Notes: generated by a model not told the origin, from the letters alone. Shown: positions 23,130 through 34,728, counted from the first letter of the stretch. The stretch is 64,000 bases of DNA from Bufo bufo (GCF_905171765.1 NC_053390.1:217013927-217077926); one strand, 5' to 3'. Program-made: numbers and translations.

Positions 23130-23632
23130 TTAAATTTTTAAGATATATTTGTTTCTTTCCTGCAAAGTCTATCTGAAAAGAATATGTACTTTGACAAAGA
23201 TGAAAAGAAAAAAAAAATGTTTGCGAAACTATTGCATACAACTGCATGTATCACTCTTAGCCTCTGTTCAAACTCGAAATGCTCCTTGTCAATGCATGGA
23301 CAAGTCCAGAATAGCCAAATGTTCAGCAAGAGTACCCTTAGAATATATCCATAGAATTTGGGGAAAGTGTTTTATGACGTTTCAGATCGTCTTGGGCCCC
23401 AGACAAACTGCTTGTTCAATCCAGATTTGAAAAATGAAAACACAGAAGTCCATCTTAATACTGTTGCTTTGTCTAAAGATCAAAAATGGTGGTCAATACA
23501 GCAAACATAAAAACGTATTTACAAATAAAACATGCGATGTTCTTGTAAGACCAGCGCAAGTTAAAAAAGCATCTAATTATGCATAAAAGTTGTTAGAACC
23601 TGAATATTAATAAGCAAGAACGTTAAAATATA

Positions 23633-23997
23633 CAGGTGAAACTCGAAAAATTAGAATATTTTGCAAATGTCCATTTATTTCAGTAATGCAAACTAAAAGG
23701 AATTGCATTAATGCAGCTTAAAATTGTAATTTTGTGAAAAGGTTCAATATTCTAGGCTCAGTGTCACACTCTAGTCAGCTAATTAATCCATACCCCCTGA
23801 GCAAAGGGTACCTCAAATTGTGACTTTGGGGTTTCATAAGCTGTAAGCCATAATCATCAAAATTATAACAAATAAAGGCTTGAAATATCTCGCTTTGCAT
23901 GTAATGAGTCTATCTCATATATTCGTTTCACATTTTAAGTTGTATTACTGAAATAAATGAACTTTGCATGATATTCTAATTTTTTGAGTTTCACCTG
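23633..23997. mobile_element. Tc1/mariner-type MITE
   Basis: Termini CAGGTGAAACTCGAAAAATT and AATTTTTTGAGTTTCACCTG, flanked by TA. Interior about 300 bp without coding capacity. It lies within 650 bp downstream of the CDK2AP1 stop, so possibly in its 3' UTR. Confidence 0.8.
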
Positions 23998-24267
23998 TAT
24001 GGTAGCTTATGTTCCAAGGAATCATGAATTTCCTTGGACTCTTAGAAAAAGAACCAGAGAGCCTTAAATACTTTACTGTACATGGAAATTCTGTCTGCTA
24101 AGTAAAAATTGCATCTTGTGTTTAGCAGCTTTACAGTACATTACAGGGATCCCCAGAGTTAGTGAACCCCACTGGCTAAATATTCAGAAAGACTGCCCTG
24201 AAGTTTAAAAAAAAAAAAGAATCCGGAATTAGCTTTGTATGCTTCAGAGAGGCAGGCATTTGCATGG

Positions 24268-24335
24268 CTAGGACCTGGCGTTTCGCTCTGTCTCAGCTAA
24301 ACATTCTCGTACCAAACCTCTTGCATGGATGATTC
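24268..24335 (-). CDS. CDK2AP1: CDK2AP1, last coding exon
   Basis: CDK2AP1 (p12/DOC-1) is a small nuclear protein that binds CDK2 and DNA polymerase alpha-primase and is a subunit of the NuRD complex. This exon supplies the last 22 codons: the split Gly codon, then [21 protein letters not shown] and TAG (24270-24268). This matches the conserved vertebrate C-terminus, including the Cys of the dimerising helical domain. The acceptor is TTCCTCAG ending at 24336. Phase fits exon 3 (one base carried over). No damage is seen. Confidence 0.95.
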
Positions 24336-25081
24336 CTGAGGAAGAAGAAATGGGGATAATTTACAAAGGCTGTACACCAGTTTTCTGGTAACAATAGATG
24401 CAAATTTGTGAATTTTTGCCTTTCACTGCTGTTCTTGCCAGTTTTTTTTTTTAAAGGGCCACCATGGGACGATACATTTACAATAATTTACACAAGGAAC
24501 CTGGCATCAGTTATAAGTGGTGTAGGTTCAGATTCTGCCACACGAACATCACAGATAAATAATTTTTGACATTCACCTATTAATACATTAGATGTATTTT
24601 ACTCATGCAGGGGGTTTTACTGTGTAATACACCAGTCTTTATTAAATGAGCCCCAATATATAGAAAAATACTCTTAAGTGTTAACAGTTTACTTGGAGCT
24701 CTACTTTACCTTTTTTGTATGACTCAAAGAAGACCTGTCATGTCTGTTTTAGTAACTACTTGCATTCCCCGTGTAATAATTCTGGAGCATCTATTCTTAC
24801 AACTCTGTGTTGTACCATTCTTCTATAAATTTTTCTAGAATGTATGAATGAATTTCCTGCAGTTTGCAGTGAAGGTCCAGCTGGGTGTTACCAGTTGGGG
24901 GAGGGGCATGCACAGTCTGCAACTATCCAATCAGTGCTGCCAGTGGTAGACTGTGCAAGGACACACCCCAAACTGGTTGAGTAGACTAAAACAAGGAGAG
25001 GTTATTGCTTTAAGTTGTGGTTTGAGGCGTAGACAGAAGTTTATACGTTGTGATCTGATATGGTAGGGAGAATGAGGAAAT
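24336..25081 (-). other. CDK2AP1 intron 3, proximal part
   Basis: Intronic AT-rich sequence with no recognised repeat beyond short homopolymers; no exon seen. Confidence 0.5.
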
Positions 25082-25318
25082 TACAGTCAGGTCCATAAAT
25101 ATTGGGACATCGACACAATTCTAACATTTTTGGCTCTATACACCACCACAATGGATTTGAAATGAAACGAATTAGATGTGCTTTAACTGCAGACTGTCAG
25201 TTTTAATTTGAGTGTATTTACATCCAAATCAGGTGAACGGTGTAGGAATCACAACAGTTTGCATATGTGCCTCCCACTTGTTAAGGGACCAAAAGTAATG
25301 GGACAATTGGCTTCTCAG

Positions 25319-25556
25319 TAGAGATGAGCGAACTTCTGTTTTAAGTTCGGCGTCTAAAGTTCGGCTTCCGGTTAGCGGAGGATCCCGATATGGATTCCGA
25401 ATTCCGTTGTGGTCCGTGGTAGCGGAATCAATAATGGTCATTATTGATTCCGCTACCACGGACCACAACGGAATTCGGAATCCATATCGGGATCCTCCGC
25501 TAACCGGAAGCCGAACTTTAGACGCCGAACTTAAAACAGAAGTTCGCTCATCTCTA
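25319..25556. mobile_element. hAT-like perfect-hairpin MITE
   Basis: Starts TAGAGATGAGCGAAC and ends with its exact inverse; the two arms of about 119 bp pair along the whole length. Flanked by an exact 8-bp duplication CTTCTCAG (25311-25318 and 25557-25564), the hAT hallmark. It sits in the 5' untranslated part of the Tc1. Confidence 0.92.
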
Positions 25557-25687
25557 CTTCTCAGCTGTTCCATGGCCAGGTGTGTGTTATTCCCTCATTA
25601 TCCCAATTACAATGAGCAGATAAAAGGTTCAGAGTTCATTTCAAGTGTGCTATTTGCATTTGGAATCTGTTGCTGTCAACTCTCAAG

Positions 25688-26726
25688 ATGAGATCCAAAG
25701 AGCTGTCACTATCAGTGAAGCAAGCCATCATTAGCCTGAAAAAACAAAACAAACCCAACAGAGAGATAGCAAAAACATTAGGCATGGCCAAAACAACTGT
25801 TTGGAACATTCTTAAAAAGAAGGAACGCACCGGTGAGCTCAGCAACACCAAAAGACCCGGAAGACCACAGAAAACAACTGTGGTGGATGACCAAAGAATT
25901 CTTTCCCTGGTGAAGAAAACACCCTTCACAACAGTTGGCCAGATCAAGAACACTCTCCAGGAGGTAGATGTATGTGTGTCAAAGTCAACAATCAAGAGAA
26001 GACTTCACCAGAGTGAATACAGAGGGTTCACCACAACATGTAAACCATTGGTGAGCCTCAAAAACAGGAAGGCCAGATTAGAGTTTGTCAAACGAAATCT
26101 AAAAAAGCCTTCACAGTTCTGGAACAACATCCTATGGACAGATGAGACCAATATCAACTTGTAGCAGAGTGATGGGAAGAGAAGAGTATGGAGAAGGAAA
26201 GGAACTGCTCATGATCCTAAGCATACCACCTCATCAGTGAAGCATGGTGGTGGTAGTGTCATGGCGTGGGCATGTATGGCTGCCAATGGAACTGGTTCTC
26301 TTGTATTTATTGATGATGTGACTGCTGACAAAAGCAGCAGGATGAATTCTGAAGTGTTTCTGGCAATATTATCTGCTCATATTCAGCCAAATGCTTCAGA
26401 GCTCATTGGACGGCGCTTCACAGTGCAGATGGACAATGACCCAAAGGATACTGCAAAAGCAACCAAAGAGTTTTTTAAGAGAAAGAATTGGAATGTTATG
26501 CAATGGCCAAGTCAATCACCGGACCTGAATCCGATTGAGCATGCATTTCACTTGCTGAAGACAAAACTGAAGGGAAAATGCCCCCAAGAACAAGCAGGAA
26601 CTGAAGACAGTTGCAGTAGATGTCTGGCAGAGCATAACCAGGGATGAAACCCAGCGTCTGGTGATGTCTATGCGTTCCAGACTTCAGGCTGTAATTGACT
26701 GCAAAGGATTTGCAACCAAGTATTAA
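25688..26726 (+). pseudogene. Tc1 transposase, one stop and one frameshift
   Basis: From the ATG at 25688 the frame encodes a helix-turn-helix (LSVKQAIISLKKQNKPNREI), a GRPQKTT AT-hook-like linker, and the first catalytic Asp in ILWTDETN. A TAG at 26162 then breaks the frame. The same frame resumes with GGGSVMAWACMA, the second Asp in VQMDNDPKDTAK and the Glu in SPDLNPIEHAFHLLK. An extra base in the C-run near 26580-26583 shifts the last 45 codons, which end SRLQAVIDCKGFATKY before TAA at 26724. The unbroken length would be normal for the family. Confidence 0.88.
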
Positions 26727-26981
26727 AAAGTGAAAGTTTGATTTATGATTATTATTCTGTCCCATTACTTTTGGTCCCTTAACAAGGGGGAGGCACATAT
26801 GCAAACTGTTGTAATTCCTACACCATTCACCTGATTTGGATGTAAATACCCTCAAATTAAAGCTGACAGTCTGCAGTTAAAGCGCATCTTGTTTGTTTCA
26901 TTTTATATCCATTGTGGTTGTGTATAGAGCCAAAAATGGTAGAATTGTGTCAATGTCCCAATATTTATGGACCTGACTGTA

Positions 26982-28246
26982 TATGGTGTATTCTAGTATA
27001 GAGCAAATGGTACGCTGAGAAGTATTGCATAATCTTTAGAAGGATTGACCTTGTGTGAGGCTTCAGTTAGATGGTGGTGGACCAGCTTCACAAATGCTGT
27101 AAGGTGCTAAGGATGGTGAGAAAGATGTCAAAATTTTGGCCAAACGTGAGTTCACAACGCACATGGAACTTTCTCACATAATCACAGTGGCCACCCTGTT
27201 GGTTTCCTCATGTTTCAACTAAGAATGGATCTCTCCAGGGGCTTAGTAGGTAATAATGGTCACCAGAACCAGTTGGGGGAATTGAAGCCCTGAATAGGAC
27301 ACAATTTTCAGAGCCATTTGATATGGCACTGAGGGCTATATTCCAGAGCAGTGAAAGTTTGGCTGCCCTACAATAGAGTAAAAGAAATCGGTGGAAGGGG
27401 TTATGGGAGAAATAACCAAAATAGAAAACAGCGTTCAAGAGAGATGCTACTAGAGATCACTGCGAGATCAGAAATTGCTGTCTAGGAGTGACTTGGCTGA
27501 AGAAGATATAGGTATGGAGACACTGCATGATATTTTGGATGTGAAGATGGTTGATGAAGGGCAGTGTTAGGCTCTCTCTGGAGATAGGATAGCATGGTCT
27601 GTGTCCTGGTAGGTGAATATTAGGTTGAAGGTGAATCCCCATTGTTGCAAGATTTCCAGATACCATAACGTATGCCGCCTTATAATAGTTTAAGGGCATT
27701 TTCTTCTAGTGCTCCATGTGTTGGCCTATGTCTCTGACGTCTCTAGGGAGCTCAGCAGTGATGCTTGCAAAGACCTTAGTCGGTTCTTTCTAGAGTAGCC
27801 CCTGCATCTGGGAGAGCAGTATATTTGTCTGAAGGCCAGGATAACTTCAGGGGAAAAGGGACCTCACTCATTGGAGTTCAGAGATTCCCTGAGGAGGAGT
27901 GGTAAGAGTTGTCTGGGGAAATGGAGCCAGTGCTGTTTTGGAAAGGCACTTGAAAGAGACCTGGTGCCCATGGGCTCAAACTTGAGAGTGTTGGGAGGCA
28001 AAGCGGGAGCAAGTAAATTGGTAATGAAGAGTTATTAATCCCCCTGAAAAGCACCAGCTGGTAGTGATTCTCAACAAGTGCCCCAGCCATTTTGTGCACC
28101 ACAGCCCCAGCTTATTGTTATTCATATACACGCATTTGTTTGCTACTGCCAGTAGCGGTAGTATAGGAGCAAGACATTGGCGTTACAGTCTAAAATTGCT
28201 ATATTTAATAGATCTTGCCTTAAATATAAGTCAAACACATTCTTAC
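26982..28246 (-). other. CDK2AP1 intron 3, possible non-LTR ORF1 remnant
   Basis: On the minus strand, about 27900-27208 reads in broken frames (…ITAELPRDVRDIGQHMEH…, …YYKAAYVMVSGNLATMG…) that may come from an L1/Tx1-type ORF1. The resemblance is weak, and no complete domain is visible. No exon is seen. Confidence 0.3.
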
Positions 28247-28373
28247 CTCGTTTTAATCTCTCCATGGCACTTTTACTGCCAGCGTACGTTGGTCTAATTT
28301 CTTTACCTAGCTCCTCTATGATGGCAAGGAGTTCAGCATACTTGCTTTGAGGTGCCTGATTAATAGAAGTGCC
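28247..28373 (-). CDS. CDK2AP1: CDK2AP1, third coding exon
   Basis: Encodes 42 codons plus one base: [19 protein letters not shown] through [20 protein letters not shown] and LKR. This is the core of the CDK2AP1/DOC-1 domain, which forms the helical dimer and is nearly invariant among vertebrates. The only notable change from the human sequence I recall is the first six residues, where GTGNSQ becomes GTSINQ. Acceptor TTATCGCAG ends at 28374; donor GAG|GTAAGAATG after 28247. Phases 0 in and 1 out agree with the neighbouring exons. Confidence 0.96.
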
Positions 28374-29071
28374 CTGCGATAATAAAGGAATTGAAAGAAG
28401 AGCAAAGTTTGAATAATGCTAACACAAATGCAGAATTAGATTTTTACTATCAACCATATGAAGCAATACTGAAATACGGACATAGACATTTGGGAAAATG
28501 AGTTATCATGCTGTTCAGTGACCTGGATATGTTGGGGTCATTTATTAGTAACAGGGGTGCAGCAAGCGGTTGATGCCAATGGATCCACATCATGGATAGT
28601 GGCTGTTGGTTTTTAACAATATTAGGCCCTGTGCACATTGCGTTATTTTCCTCTGTTTAACATATAAGCTGAGAAAAACTCTAGACGTATATGTTATATA
28701 GGCTATGATGTATACCTAGCGGTGGCATGCATCACAGATAGATTAGTATGGGTAGAGGAACAGCTTGCCGGAGTTCTCTGGATCCAGCATAGCCGGATAG
28801 TGCTGCATGCCCGTCGGACCCCATAGACTGTAATGGGATCCTGTGGGAATCCGGCATTTCTGCCGGGACACAGTCGGACAAATATCATTGCGCGCAGTAT
28901 CTGGCTAGGCTGGCACCAGACAACTCCAGCAGGCTGTTCCTCTGCCTAGTGTAAAAGTAGCCATAGGCAGTAATGGGATCCGTTAAGTATATGTCATGGG
29001 CTTTTCATAATGTATCCATTAAACGGATGCCATTATAGCCTATCATCATTGTAAAATCACACAAAACCTTG
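28374..29071 (-). other. CDK2AP1 intron 2 with a diverged MITE
   Basis: About 28710-28965 ends in GTGTAAAAGTAGCC, like the Harbinger-like family, but its left end is unclear. No exon. Confidence 0.35.
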
Positions 29072-29375
29072 GACCATTATCTACAGTAATACATGAGTAG
29101 TACTGAGGTTATGGAGTCCAGATCACTATTTTTATTTTCCTACTACGCCCCTCATTCCCCCGCTGTCACTGCTCAGAGGTGCATTGAAATACATTGTCAG
29201 GACTGCTGTGCATGCGCACGAGTCCTCTCCATTATGTTAGAACAGCACAGCAGTCCAGACTGTGTATTTCAGTGCAGCTTTCAATGCTGACCCCGGGGAA
29301 CGGGAGGTAGTGGGAAAATAAAAAATAGTGATCTGGACTCCATATCTACAGTAGTATGCAGGTATAACTGTAGAT
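29072..29375. repeat. Inverted repeat of unknown family
   Basis: Arms contain TATGGAGTCCAGATCACTAT at the left and its inverse at about 29325-29343, with partly pairing interior (GGACTGCTGTGC and GCACAGCAGTCC). No clear target duplication. Confidence 0.5.
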
Positions 29376-29851
29376 AATAGTCCCAAATCGGGATAACAGA
29401 TTTCCTTGAAATGTTTCCACACAGCCACTGCTAAAGATGCCCATACCTGCCAGTTTCCATTCAATAAGCCAACAGTCGAATGTGTATAGGGGCTGACATC
29501 TCATGCTGGATGAAGGGAGGGTCGGTTGTGTTGGACTTCCTGGGACACAAATTCTACCAAGTGTCTGAAATGTCTTATTACGCTCTTCCCACTGAGATAA
29601 ATATGCAGGCTCAGCCAATCCAGACAAACATATTAGTGATGCATGTGTGATTTTATTGAAGTGCTTTTTTATGTCATTCTGGTGAGTGTGGAGAATAAAA
29701 CGACTTGTTTGTAACTGGCTCGGATGGCTTCTCACTGTGGATAGTGAAGGAGTCTGTGTGCTACTGGCGGTGTACCAATCAAGAGGACAAAAAAATGTGG
29801 AGGACTTATCTGGAGCAGCAACTATTCCATAAAATCCATTTAAGAGATTAA

Positions 29852-30566
29852 AGGGTTTCTATCACTTCATATGACATAATTAGCTGGCAGACACTAGCGA
29901 TCTGCTAGTGTCTGCTCTGGCCAACCATCCTACTATAATCACTTGTGGGGCAGCGGTTTTGCTAAAAAACTAACTTTTATAAATATGCTAATGAGCCTCT
30001 AGGTGCTATGTGGGCGTCATTAGCACCTAGAGGCTCCGTCTACCTTCATACACAGCGGCCGCCCAGCGCGTCCCTCCAGCCCGCCCATGTCCTCCTCCGT
30101 GTGACGCAGCGGCCGAATTCTCGCGCATGCGCCGTGCGCGGCTGTATTCGGCGCATTAGAGATGTCTGAGCGCTGAGCGGTCAGACATTCAATGCGCATG
30201 CGCGGCTGTATTCGGCGCATGCGCATTGAATGTCTGACCGCTCCGAGCTCAGACATCTCTAATGCGCTAAATACAGCCGCGCACGGCGCATGCGCGAGAA
30301 TTCGGCCGCTGCGTCACACGGAGGAGGACATGGGCGGGCTGGAGGGACGTGCTGGGCGGCCGCTGTGTATGAAGGTAGACGGAGCCTCTAGGTGCTAATG
30401 ACGCCCACATAGCACCTAGAGGCTCATTAGCATATTTATAAAAGTTAGTTTTTTAGCAAAACCGCTGCCCCACAAGTGATTATAGTAGGATGGTTGGCCA
30501 GAGCAGACACTAGCAGATCGCTAGTGTCTGCCAGCTAATTATGTCATATGAAGTGATAGAAACCCT
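29852..30566. mobile_element. Long palindromic T2/Kolobok-like element
   Basis: Starts AGGGTTTCTATCACTTCATA and ends with the inverse; TTAA at 29848-29851 and 30567-30570. The arms (about 350 bp each) are almost perfectly complementary, including CpG-rich parts and GCGCATGCGC-like cores near the centre at about 30190-30225. Open frames here are palindrome artefacts. Confidence 0.82.
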
Positions 30567-30570
30567 TTAA

Positions 30571-30965
30571 GAGAAGGGTGGACAGTTGGATCTGGTGAAC
30601 TTTTCCTTTTTAACATATGCCCCTTGGAGCTCTAGAGTAAATGTTTTAAAATCTCTTTTTGTTAAAGGTTCCATGATTTGGAATCACATAGTATATAGAC
30701 AAAATGCCAAATGGTGAAAAGGAGGTGTGCGGGCCTCAGTAACATAGCATATAGGCAAAAGACAAATAACAAAAAGAAGGTGTGCAGCCCTCATAAACAT
30801 GTCCATAGAGGTAATCAGGGTGAGGAACCTACATTTTCAACTAAGGATAATGGTTAATTAAAAAAATATGGAACAACACTGCTTAGAAAGGGGTCTTGGT
30901 GCACAATGAAGAACCCACTTGTCAGAGTCTGAGTACTTCAGAGTGAATGTTTTTTGAGACTATTA
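30571..30965 (-). other. CDK2AP1 intron 2, short local repeat
   Basis: A roughly 80-bp unit ('catagtatatagacaaaatgccaaatgg…aggtgtgcgggcctca') is repeated imperfectly once. No gene. Confidence 0.35.
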
Positions 30966-31426
30966 CTGTATTTTTCGCTTTATAAGGCTACTTTCACACT
31001 AGCGGCACGAACCTCTGGCAGGCTGTTCCGTCGGGTGAACAGCCTGTCGGATCCGTCCTGCCGCTAGTGAACGTGTGCCCCTGGACTGTCGCTCCGTCCC
31101 CATTGACTATAATGGGGGCGGGGGCGGAGTTCCGGCAGAGGCATGGCAGCGCACGGCGAAAATAAAATACGACATAGCCGACATTTATTCCGGAAGCCTC
31201 TCGCCATGCCGTGCCGTGCCTCTGCCCCGCCCCCCTTATAGTCAATGGGGACAGAGCGGCAGTCCGGGGGCACACGTTCACTAGCGGCAGGACGGATCCG
31301 ACAGGCTGTTCACCCGACGAAAAGTCTGCCGGAGGTCCGTGCCGCTAGTGTGAAAGTAGCCTAAGACACACTTTTTTCCCTCAAAAGTGGGGGGAAAATG
31401 GCTGGGTGTGTTATAAAGCAAATACT
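30966..31426. mobile_element. TA-flanked MITE interrupted by a Harbinger-like MITE
   Basis: Left end CTGTATTTTTCGCTTTATAA and right end TTATAAAGCAAATAC are the termini also found at 59079-59735. The interior is split by the element at 30986-31362; the net length is only about 80 bp. Confidence 0.65.
30986..31362. mobile_element. Harbinger-like fold-back MITE
   Basis: Termini GGCTACTTTCACACTAGCGG and the inverse, flanked by TAA (30983-30985 and 31363-31365). The unoccupied form of the site is seen in the paralogue near 59091. Confidence 0.88.
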
Positions 31427-31967
31427 AGTGACTGCTTCAATTATGGAAGTGCTCACTAGTATACATTAGGTGCAGGAAGCAGCTGAGGCGCTGCCAGTTC
31501 TCACCCTCCCTTGTCTTCTTCTGTGGGGCCGCGCTGCACTACAGGTCCTGACCACGTACAGCATCTGGACATAGTGAGCGCACTATGACCCAACGCTGCA
31601 TGCAGTCAGGTCACAGTGCATCGTGGGCCAGAGAAGACAAGGGAGTGCGACTGGAGGATTGCGGGACCTGGAGAGGAGCGGTGGAGCAGGAGAGGTAAGT
31701 GAAGTTCTTTATTTTATCTCTGATAGAGGTCTGGCATGAAAGTGTGATTTGAGGTCTGATGGGGGTATGACATAGAGGTTTCATGGGGGTCTGATCTAAA
31801 GATCTGATATGGGGGTCCGAACTGATGAAAAATATTTATCTTTTTTTTTCCTAATCTAAAATACGGCGTCACTGTGTAATAATGTCTAACATATGTTATT
31901 GGAAAAAATCATGTGACATAGGGTTGTCCACTTTGAATAATTTTTCTTAGTCTAGGTTGCATTTTAC
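31427..31967 (-). other. CDK2AP1 intron 2 near exon 2
   Basis: No recognised repeat or exon. Confidence 0.4.
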
Positions 31968-32068
31968 CTGGGTATATCCCAAAGATGGAGGTCCATAATC
32001 GTTCACCAGCTGTCTGTATTGTGCAGATGATCCCATGCTAGTAGAAGGAGAATGTGCACTTACAGCTG
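31968..32068 (-). CDS. CDK2AP1: CDK2AP1, second coding exon
   Basis: Two bases complete the split Ala codon from exon 1, then 33 codons encode [33 protein letters not shown]. This matches the vertebrate segment before the helical domain; the human form I recall has [22 protein letters not shown]. Acceptor TATATTTTTCAG ends at 32069; donor CAG|GTAAAATG after 31968. It ends in phase 0, as exon 3 needs. Confidence 0.96.
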
Positions 32069-33366
32069 CTGAAAAATATACAAAGCACAGGGAGTGAATC
32101 GGAGCATACACATAACAATATGAATGATTCAGGTGGCTTAATGGATAGAAAACTTTTATAGCTTGTAAATCTCTGCACATAAAAAAACTGTTGAACTGTA
32201 TTTGCTCATTAAAGGGGTGGTCCCATCTGGCCTGCAACAATGTTTAGATAGGTGGCATGTATCAAAGTAATAATCACATAAACGTCAGGACCAAAGCTTT
32301 CCCAGGAGAACATTGTCCAGAGCATCACACTGCCTCCACTGGCTGCCCCGCTTCCCATCTTGGTGCCATCTCTTCCCCAGGTAAGTGACGAGAGTTGTCA
32401 GGTCATCTTCTTTCATTGCTTCATGGTTCTGTTCTGAGGCTCTTATTCCCCTTATTATCATTCCTGATAATTGCCAGATTATGACCAGAGGTGAGAGTTG
32501 TATTTACAAGCAGCAATGACCCACTGTATGGAGACGAGCTACTGCTAGCGATTGCTTGTAGACAGATTCATTGTTTATAGGCAGCAGATTAATGCTGCCC
32601 ACATCTGCATCAACAAAAAATGTTTTTTTTTTTAAGTTATGGGCAAAAAACAATATCCCTCAAGTGGTTGTCTGGTTTCAGGAACAAACAAGATAACCCT
32701 TGGGATCCACCTGAAATAAAGATCAGGTAAGTACTGACCTGACAGATCACAGGTCTACGCTCCAGTTCTTCTAACCCAGTTGACAACACATGACCACTGC
32801 AGTCAATCAATGGCCACGTCGGGTGCACTGCTAAGGCCAGCGAGTAACTGCAGCAGTCAAGTGTTATCATTGCGATAACACTGCCGCAATAGCGTAAATA
32901 GCGTCTGGCCGGAAGAACCTGATCGGCAGAGTGAGATCTACCTGTTCATTATTTCAGGTGCATTCCTTCTGAAACCAGACAACCCCTATGATTACAAAAT
33001 GATTGAGCCATAACTTTCTAAGTTGGAAATACCCCTTTACCACCTGTTAACCAGACTGTGATAACCAAGATATTAATGTCTTTGTTGATTACCTAACAAG
33101 GGTATGTTCACATAATGGATTTTTGGCATGGGTTTCAATGCAGATTTGGTGCGGAATCTGTGCTGAAACCGCCTCAATTGTTTTCAGTGAGAGGCCACTC
33201 TGTAGATTATGCAGCCTAGAATTTTTCATGTGCAGTTTTACAGACATATATTCATGGTGCGGTTACCTTGCAGACACCTCAGAAAATCACAGTGGGAGTC
33301 TGCTTGCGGTTTAGCTCCATTCAGTGGAGGGCAGGAGTCAAAATCCGATGTGCAAACATTCTCTAA
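32069..33366 (-). other. CDK2AP1 intron 1 with old fold-backs
   Basis: A T2-like end (AAAGGGGTGGTCCC) lies near 32212. A fold-back spans about 32661-32988 with arms GTTGTCTGGTTTCAG and CTGAAACCAGACAAC. No exon. Confidence 0.4.
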
Positions 33367-33643
33367 GGCCTCATGCACACGACAGTTGTGTGTTTTGCAG
33401 TCCGCAATTTGTGGAACGGCACGGACAGCCATTGATATAACTGCCTATTCTTGTCCGCAAAACGGACAAGAATAGGACAGGTTATTTTTTTTTGCGGACC
33501 ACAGAACGGAGCAACGGATGCCGACAGCACACGGAGTGCTGTCCGCATCTTTTGCGGCCCCATTGAAGTGAATGGGTCCGCATCCGAGCCGCAAAAACTG
33601 CGGCTCGGATGCGGACCAAAACAACGTTTGTGTGCATGAGGCC
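33367..33643. mobile_element. Harbinger-like fold-back MITE
   Basis: Termini GGCCTCATGCACACGACAG and GTTTGTGTGCATGAGGCC, flanked by TAA (33364-33366, 33644-33646). Confidence 0.82.
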
Positions 33644-33754
33644 TAAGGCAGAGGTCCTGATTAATAAGCTTGCTTTGAGGATGAATCATTCATTCCCAAT
33701 AATTGCTATGCAGAAAATCACCGCCGCTGTATGGAGAGGAGGAATCGCTGCAGC

Positions 33755-34550
33755 ATTTATTATTCAGAGAAAGTTTCCATGGTTACGACCACCCTGCAGT
33801 TCAGCAGCTGTGGCTGTGCTTGTACACTATAGAGAAAAGCACCATCTTACGTGAGCTCCCACGGTCCCGGCCACCAGAGAGGCTGGCATTTTATCCTATA
33901 GTGTACACGGCCACCACTGATAGATTACAGGGTGGCTGTAACCATGGAAAGGAACCATGAAAAATGAATCCAGCCAGCAAAGGAAGCAATATGGACAATC
34001 ACAATATATTAGTAAGTGCCTTGTATTAACTTTCTCTACATGATAAATGCCACTTGCTGAAGTGAGACAACCATTTAAGACCGCCCCCGGTCAACTGTCA
34101 GTGACTGAGAGCTATGTACATATGTATACACACTTAGGCCTCATGCACATGAACGTAATTTTGGTTTGCATTTTTTATGGATCATAAGTGGACCCATACA
34201 TTGCTATGGGGCCGCAAAAAATGTGGACCGCACACGAATAAGTGTGCTGTCCACATCCATTTATTATGTAGAGAAAGTTAATGCAAGGCAATTACTAATG
34301 TATTGTGATTGTCCACATTGCTTCCTTTGCTGGCTGGATTCATTTTTCCATAACATTATACACTGCTCGTATCCATGGTTACAACCACCCTGCAATCCAT
34401 CAGAAAAAATGCCAGCCTCTCTGGTGGCCGGGACCGTGGGAGTTCACGAAAGCTGGTGCTTTTCTCTCTAGTGTACAAGCTGGACTGCAGGGTGGTCGTA
34501 ACCATGGAAACGTTCTCTGCATAATAAATGCTCTTTGCTGAAGTGGCAAA
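33755..34550. repeat. Inverted duplication with a partial MITE at its centre
   Basis: The segment at about 33755-34065 recurs inverted at about 34255-34550: shared blocks include CCATGGTTACGACCACCCTG, the 'cccacggtcccggccaccagagaggctggca' stretch and 'ccagccagcaaaggaagcaat'. The spacer holds the left half of a Harbinger-like MITE (34137 to about 34250). Family unknown. Confidence 0.65.
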
Positions 34551-34728
34551 ACTCCTTAAGTTTACACCATCTATAGGCACAGTAAATCTGCCCCAGTGCA
34601 CTTGCAAAATGCCCTAAAGGTAATCATTTTCTGACATGTTTAGCCATTATTTTCCCTACTGTCTTCTTTTAAAAAAACGATGCCATTGAAAAAAGCTGTA
34701 CTGTGTGAACCTAGTCTTACACACTTAG

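Larger units (their letters stand above)
25084..26979 (+). mobile_element. Tc1 transposon carrying a hAT-like hairpin
   Basis: Termini CAGTCAGGTCCATAAATATT and the inverse, flanked by TA (25082-25083 and 26980-26981). The subterminal regions repeat inverted for about 200 bp. Without the hAT hairpin and its duplicated target, the length is about 1650 bp. It lies in CDK2AP1 intron 3, antisense to the gene. Confidence 0.92.

Noticed and set aside
30020..30398. Near-identical open frames on both strands
   Set aside because: Artefact of the long palindrome, which gives the same frame on each arm.
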